Below are positions 46,901-49,204 of a DNA stretch of 49,204 bases, one piece after another. The notes under the pieces are model-generated. The model saw only the letters and a list, made by a program, of their open reading frames with translations, did no database searches and was not told where the DNA came from. Made by a program: the position numbers and the translations under genes. Location: the NCBI GenBank assembly GCA_949282205.1, contig CASDOS010000053.1, positions 1 to 49,204 of the forward strand. The letters are read 5' to 3'. Within the stretch, counting starts at the first letter, position 1. Each line of letters begins with the position of its first letter. The stretch comes from an uncultured Alphaproteobacteria bacterium (GTDB lineage: Bacteria > Pseudomonadota > Alphaproteobacteria > RF32 > CAG-239).

Positions 46901-49204
46901 AAAGGTCAAGCTCGCACCTGTCCGCAAAACGAGTACATCAAAGGGGAATGTGCCAACCGTCCGCATAACAAGCTGGAAGAAATCCCCTCAGGCAGTTATG
47001 CGGGAGACGAAGCATGTTATCGTTGCAGTTACACCTGTTTAAGCGAAGAAGGTTATTACGCAACGTCAGCCATCTGCAAAGATGAGAACATCGGATTCAT
47101 CTGTGAAAATGACGCGGAATCGGGATGTTTTATAAAAACTGATGCGCAACCATGTCCTGAAAATGAGTACATCGGAGGACAATGCCCCAGCAAAACCGGA
47201 AACACGACCGAATATACGGAAACTGGTAATTACAGTGGTAACAACAAATGCTACACCTGTTCCTATGAATGTGATGTAACCAATAAATATTACAGTAGCG
47301 AAATACTATGTACCGGCAACAATTACGGCCGCACCTGCAGTTTAGATAATTTATCATCCTGTTATATGCCGACCGGATGTGATGAAACAGCAGGATATTA
47401 TGAAAGTTTAGAAAAATGTACACAAAACAACCTTGGCTACGATTGCAAATCATTAGATGGCTGCTATGTAAAAGACATTCCCAAGAATTGTCCGGAAGAA
47501 GAATACGTTACATGTCCGGAAAGAGAAGGCAACATAGTTACCCCCACCCCCAGCGGCAACTATTCTGGAGAATATGTCTGCAACACCTGTGAATACAGTT
47601 GTAACAACGATCTCAATTATTACACGGAAGAAGAACAATGCACGACAGCCAATTACGGAAAATTATGTGATATAAGTGTTGCCGCCCAGTGTTATTATCC
47701 GACCACCTGTGACGAAGCCAACCATTTCTACAACAAACAAACAACTTGCGAAGAATATTACAGTGGTTATAAATGCGTTATTTCGGGAGGATGTTACATA
47801 CAAGGAGGTTCCAAACCTTGTCCGGAAGGAGAATATACGTCATGTCCGGTCATAAACGGCAAAAGACTTGTTTCATCCGAAGCAACCACCAACACATCGG
47901 GCGAAGATCAATGCTATACATGCACCTACGAATGCAATACGTCCTCCAACTATTATGAAGAAGAAAGTGTATGTAGCACCACTCACACCAACAAAATCTG
48001 CTCATTAGACGAAACCAGCGGCTGTTATTTCCCCAAGACGTGCGACGAAGAACAAAACTTCTACGATTCTCTAGAAAAATGTGAAGAAACATACCCCGGC
48101 TACACATGCAAAGCAGACAATGGCTGTTATATACGAGATGCAATACGTTCTTGTCCTGAAAATGAATACCTAAGTTGCGAAAACAAAACCGGCAATATAA
48201 CGGAAGCGACAGCCAGCGGCAATATCTCAGGAGATCAACTTTGCTACAAATGCAGCTACACTTGCGACACGGCAAACAAATTTTATCCGGATGAAGAAGC
48301 CTGTCTGACGATAAATCCGGAATATGTCTGCGCCGAAAATATCGCATCAGGCTGTTATATTACCACCCAATGCGACAACAGCAAAGGTTTCTATGATACC
48401 CAGAAAAACTGCAGCAGTTTAAATCGTGGTTATGAATGCAATATCTACCAAAACAATTGTGTCGGCAAAGGCGAAGCGAAAAGCTGTCCGGAAAATGAAA
48501 TAATGCAAGGAGAATGTCAACCCAAAGAAGGCAACAACGTATATGAAACCGGCACTGGCAATTACAGTGGCGATAATATCTGCGTAAAATGCGAATACAG
48601 CTGTAATTCCAATATAGGTTATTACAGCGAAGAAGGTTTTTGCCTTAACAACTTCTCAAGTTGTTCTTTTGACAGCAACAGCAATTGTTACATAGGAACG
48701 TCATGCGATTCGGGACAAGGAGAATACAACACCGGTTTACAATGCGAAGAAGAAAATCCCGGTTACAATTGTAAATACAACCTTAAAGCCAAATGTTTCA
48801 TAAAAGACAGTGAAAAAGATTGTCCGGAAGGAGAATACATCACTTGTCCACCCCAAACCGGCAAAATTGCGACACCGACTCCAACAGGAAACAAAGCCGG
48901 AGAAGAGGTATGCAATACCTGCAGTTACACCTGTGACACGGGCAATGGCTACTATAACAGTAACGAAGATTGTCCGGAAGGTACACTGTGCACACTTGAT
49001 GAGAGTTCTGGTTGTTATAAAGCTAACGCAACGGATATTTCCGGCTACACAATTAAAAATACGACCGACATCAGCAAAATGATAGTAGGTGAAGACGACG
49101 GCTATGGCATGAAGAGCAGCCAAGACATCGAAAACAGCGTAGACGAAGAGAGTGGCTTAGGCGGCAAGATAAGTTTAAGCCATTACGGCAGCGGCACGGC
49201 ATAC
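40991..49204 (+). CDS. Giant exported Cys-rich repeat protein (3' end outside window)
   Basis: I recognise no named family. The frame is open for 2738 codons from TTG 40991, with GGAG at 40980-40983, to the window edge, and no in-frame stop exists. Order: signal peptide (about 1-28, ending TVSA), an ankyrin-like segment (about 44-95, NTALCIAQQHKDYSAYKLLL), a Gly/Ala-rich hydrophobic stretch (113-136), the Cys-rich repeats (143 to about 2675) and a Cys-free Gly/Ser-rich start of another region (from about 2676). A typical 111-residue unit (48152-48484) has 12 Cys. It is likely a surface or secreted protein stabilised by many disulfides. The upstream GTG 40970 lacks a ribosome binding site. Confidence 0.9.
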   Translation, partial: MKRLIRRLGNVLSTISVVMIININTVSAATRLTPYHLYLWAKNANVTRLEEFKRYINIKDYTTQNTALCIAQQHKDYSAYKLLLQFGASIRVPCHDNSDLQCRKIIKEFGGIDASLLVIGAAAAGGGALALSGGGGKASGPGCNVSLYPLTECPEHGNCSVCEDKYKLDSCQEFWKKSADNICVPDDCPTGQYLKGGCPNLSGTSLSEVPSSSMSGNEQCYICQYTCDVSSGFHQDQSSCMNTYPGYSCKKHENGCYIMDIALPCPSGEALSCEEREGFKLTQTESGNLSGPNKCYRCTYAPIPCPENQYTNGKCPAVIGNKIEYIESGEMSGNDKCYTCAYSCNTAQGYYPSSSNCETSNPGKFCSLNEASGCYKAGGCDNSQGYYDNEEEFSSKYPGYNPLFQNGCYTKGSEKDCPNNQFTSGNCPEIEGQNSSQIATPNYSGDKRCYRCSYQCDTTQGYYDSQSQCTTIHIGNTCAAVQPSGCYKVSGCDNSKKYYDKNTECIIANTNKTCALDGASGCYKVTGCDNAQGYYDTQEEISSQFPGYNIIESNGCYSRGTAKTCPEGESTTCTPRKGNTVVKKESGNYAGTVSCGICEYTCNNQLKYYKDNQSCTGANYGKICSFDNDAQCYKPSGCNTLLGYYDSVSACEQKETGYNCTSAGDGCYTKGTAKDCPIGEYLKGQCPKKTGTTVIENQSGNMSGSEKCYTCSYKCNAAEKYYDNIDTCETSNTGKICTQDSNTQCYIPSGCNTVGGYYEEEDACLAASTGHLCTKDPISSCYIQGACNETEHYYTEQTSCENYYTGYSCTVSYGCYVKGGEKPCPSEPEQEYTECPEKTGNTVIPTPSDNFSGAKQCYTCAYKCNEAEKYYTERNSCEQANPEQFCNLNQESGCYIPSGCNNAGGYYEEQDDCEDANKGYTCKLQEKCYIKDAPKACPEEEFLEGKCPEKTGNTVSQTPTGNMSGENQCFSCVYACIASEKYYDNSNSCEQANIGKMCALDETSSCYRVSGCNTDKGYYDNNENCTTANTGHLCKLDGESACYIKDKCDTAQKHYDDKASCLGANTGLECELDSQTSCYIPTKCSTSSGYYDEKENCETANKGYNCAIQSNGCYQKGEAKACPEEQYTECPEKAEHTVSPTPTSDFSGEKQCYTCTYSCDTSNNYYDDTNSCEIANRGYNCSKTENNCYIKSDAKKCPLDEYTECPEKDGKIPTPSATGNYAGELPCYSCSYGCDSNNNYYDSQSACLKVHPGNLCELDVLSGCNIPGNCNVSTGWYESNELCSTAFPGWNCSNTGTCFTKSSPKSCPADEYTSGMCPGKTGNTVNEIATDNFAGDAPCYTCQYTCDTKNNYYKDNLECTGAHPTKVCSLDDTSGCYIPTGCDSDKGHYDSKDDCETNNEGYGCTLQNDCYVKDEPKDCPFGQYTTGNCPEKDGNVIKEVASGSMSGTEKCYTCEYSCNKEEGYFQTEETCQQAYPEFTCISDSASGCYITASCNAEDGYFEDLDACTANYRGYECQGSNGCYTKGKPLSCPVDQYTTCPSIEGNRAIPTPTGNFSGDEECNTCAYECDTANRYYESEGACNIAQPEYICVSDAVSGCYKPSKCDESQNFYDEQSTCENYYEGYTCKTQNGCYIKGAEKQCPSGEYVTCPPKEGNKVTATPTDNKSGEEYCNTCAYSCDAEQKHYTEKEECNIANPSHYCDYSSSSNCYTPTGCDNERGFYASYASCTSTFKGYECVLEAGCYTKGDIKKCPMGEYTEGKCQERVGNDIEEVESGNYTGEEKCYACKYTCKSTEGYYGEKEVCEAENTGRSCAIDNSSQCYMVTGCRIDMGWYTSITECEKAFPGYSCTYHEECYIKGSPKECPNGQYTTGKCPEKTGTTVTEVESGDKTGEDPCYNCIYTCKTAEGYYNSASECSSYNPGKACYNDSEIGCYLVSGCDTLNNYYDTNNDCEQANAGYFCQKDEQSQCYVKGQARTCPQNEYIKGECANRPHNKLEEIPSGSYAGDEACYRCSYTCLSEEGYYATSAICKDENIGFICENDAESGCFIKTDAQPCPENEYIGGQCPSKTGNTTEYTETGNYSGNNKCYTCSYECDVTNKYYSSEILCTGNNYGRTCSLDNLSSCYMPTGCDETAGYYESLEKCTQNNLGYDCKSLDGCYVKDIPKNCPEEEYVTCPEREGNIVTPTPSGNYSGEYVCNTCEYSCNNDLNYYTEEEQCTTANYGKLCDISVAAQCYYPTTCDEANHFYNKQTTCEEYYSGYKCVISGGCYIQGGSKPCPEGEYTSCPVINGKRLVSSEATTNTSGEDQCYTCTYECNTSSNYYEEESVCSTTHTNKICSLDETSGCYFPKTCDEEQNFYDSLEKCEETYPGYTCKADNGCYIRDAIRSCPENEYLSCENKTGNITEATASGNISGDQLCYKCSYTCDTANKFYPDEEACLTINPEYVCAENIASGCYITTQCDNSKGFYDTQKNCSSLNRGYECNIYQNNCVGKGEAKSCPENEIMQGECQPKEGNNVYETGTGNYSGDNICVKCEYSCNSNIGYYSEEGFCLNNFSSCSFDSNSNCYIGTSCDSGQGEYNTGLQCEEENPGYNCKYNLKAKCFIKDSEKDCPEGEYITCPPQTGKIATPTPTGNKAGEEVCNTCSYTCDTGNGYYNSNEDCPEGTLCTLDESSGCYKANATDISGYTIKNTTDISKMIVGEDDGYGMKSSQDIENSVDEESGLGGKISLSHYGSGTAY
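41417..49015 (+). repeat. Cys-rich modular repeats, quantised at about 111 bp
   Basis: Each unit has a head of about 38 residues, CPxxEYxxxxCPxKxGN...SGNxSGxxxCYxCxYxC, followed by one to four bodies of 36-37 residues, DxxxGYYDxxxxCExxNxGYxCxxxxxCYxxx. The 23 CP motifs begin at 41552, 41783, 41903, 42239, 42683, 43016, 43460, 43799, 44354, 44579, 44909, 45245, 45581, 45911, 46241, 46577, 46919, 47153, 47489, 47819, 48152, 48485 and 48821. Their spacings cluster at about 120, 230, 335, 444 and 555 bases. Units are diverged at the nucleotide level, so the array is not recent. Confidence 0.9.

Noticed and set aside
41343..49123. Many Cys-rich frames on the minus strand and in another plus frame within the giant gene
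   Set aside because: They mirror the repeat of the giant frame (TGC/TGT and GCA/ACA periodicity). None has a ribosome binding site or exceeds about 190 codons, while the main frame is open for 2738 codons.

Overview
The window is a stretch of bacterial chromosome with low GC. Its gene content fits an alphaproteobacterium, probably one of the uncultured, host-associated AT-rich lineages; that placement is inferred from gene content and protein style, not from a database search. Supporting signs are a str operon ordered rpsL-rpsG-fusA-tuf, a DksA that keeps only two of the four zinc-finger cysteines, a maf-RNase G-yacG cluster, KdsA (so lipopolysaccharide is expected), ScsB-like DsbD, prepilin-like proteins with class III signal peptides and outer-membrane barrel signatures.

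Layout. 1-3.4 kb: str operon on the minus strand, with the start of tuf cut by the window edge and a strong hairpin between fusA and tuf. 3.5-6.6 kb: two unrecognised plus-strand proteins, one with an HExxH motif and one hydrolase-like, flanking tRNA-Arg(TCT). 6.6-9.1 kb: ssb, an orphan periplasmic amino-acid-type binding protein and a small outer-membrane barrel protein on the minus strand. 9.3-13.7 kb: an overlapping plus-strand operon of a family 5 uracil-DNA glycosylase, an LTA-synthase/OpgB-like phosphoglycerol transferase and DsbD. 13.7-18.1 kb: mutS and a divergent PhoR-like kinase. 18.1-20.6 kb: a lipoprotein, pheA and a guanine-deaminase-like enzyme. 20.7-21.7 kb: a probable structured leader RNA ending in a terminator directly in front of a prepilin-like gene. 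21.8-26.4 kb: recO and parC, separated by about 14 copies of a 22-bp tandem repeat, and kdsA. 26.5-32.8 kb: small hypotheticals, a Lon-type AAA protease, a TPR protein and a protein with a duplicated C-terminal module. 32.9-36.3 kb: a VanX-like dipeptidase, a M16-like protein without its zinc motif, a membrane-anchored hypothetical and a second prepilin-like gene. 36.4-40.7 kb: dksA, maf, RNase G and yacG, then a pentapeptide-repeat protein and an M20 peptidase. 41.0 kb to the end: one open frame of at least 2738 codons.

That last gene is the most striking object. It encodes an exported protein with roughly 11 percent Cys, built from units whose spacing is quantised in steps of about 111 bp (37 residues): 23 CP-start motifs lie about 1, 2, 3, 4 or 5 steps apart. 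Both the N-terminal signal and the start of a Cys-free Gly/Ser-rich region at the window edge suggest a very large surface protein. DsbD and the prepilin-like genes in the same window belong to the same cell-envelope theme, but a functional link is only inference. No insertion sequence, prophage or CRISPR array was seen.
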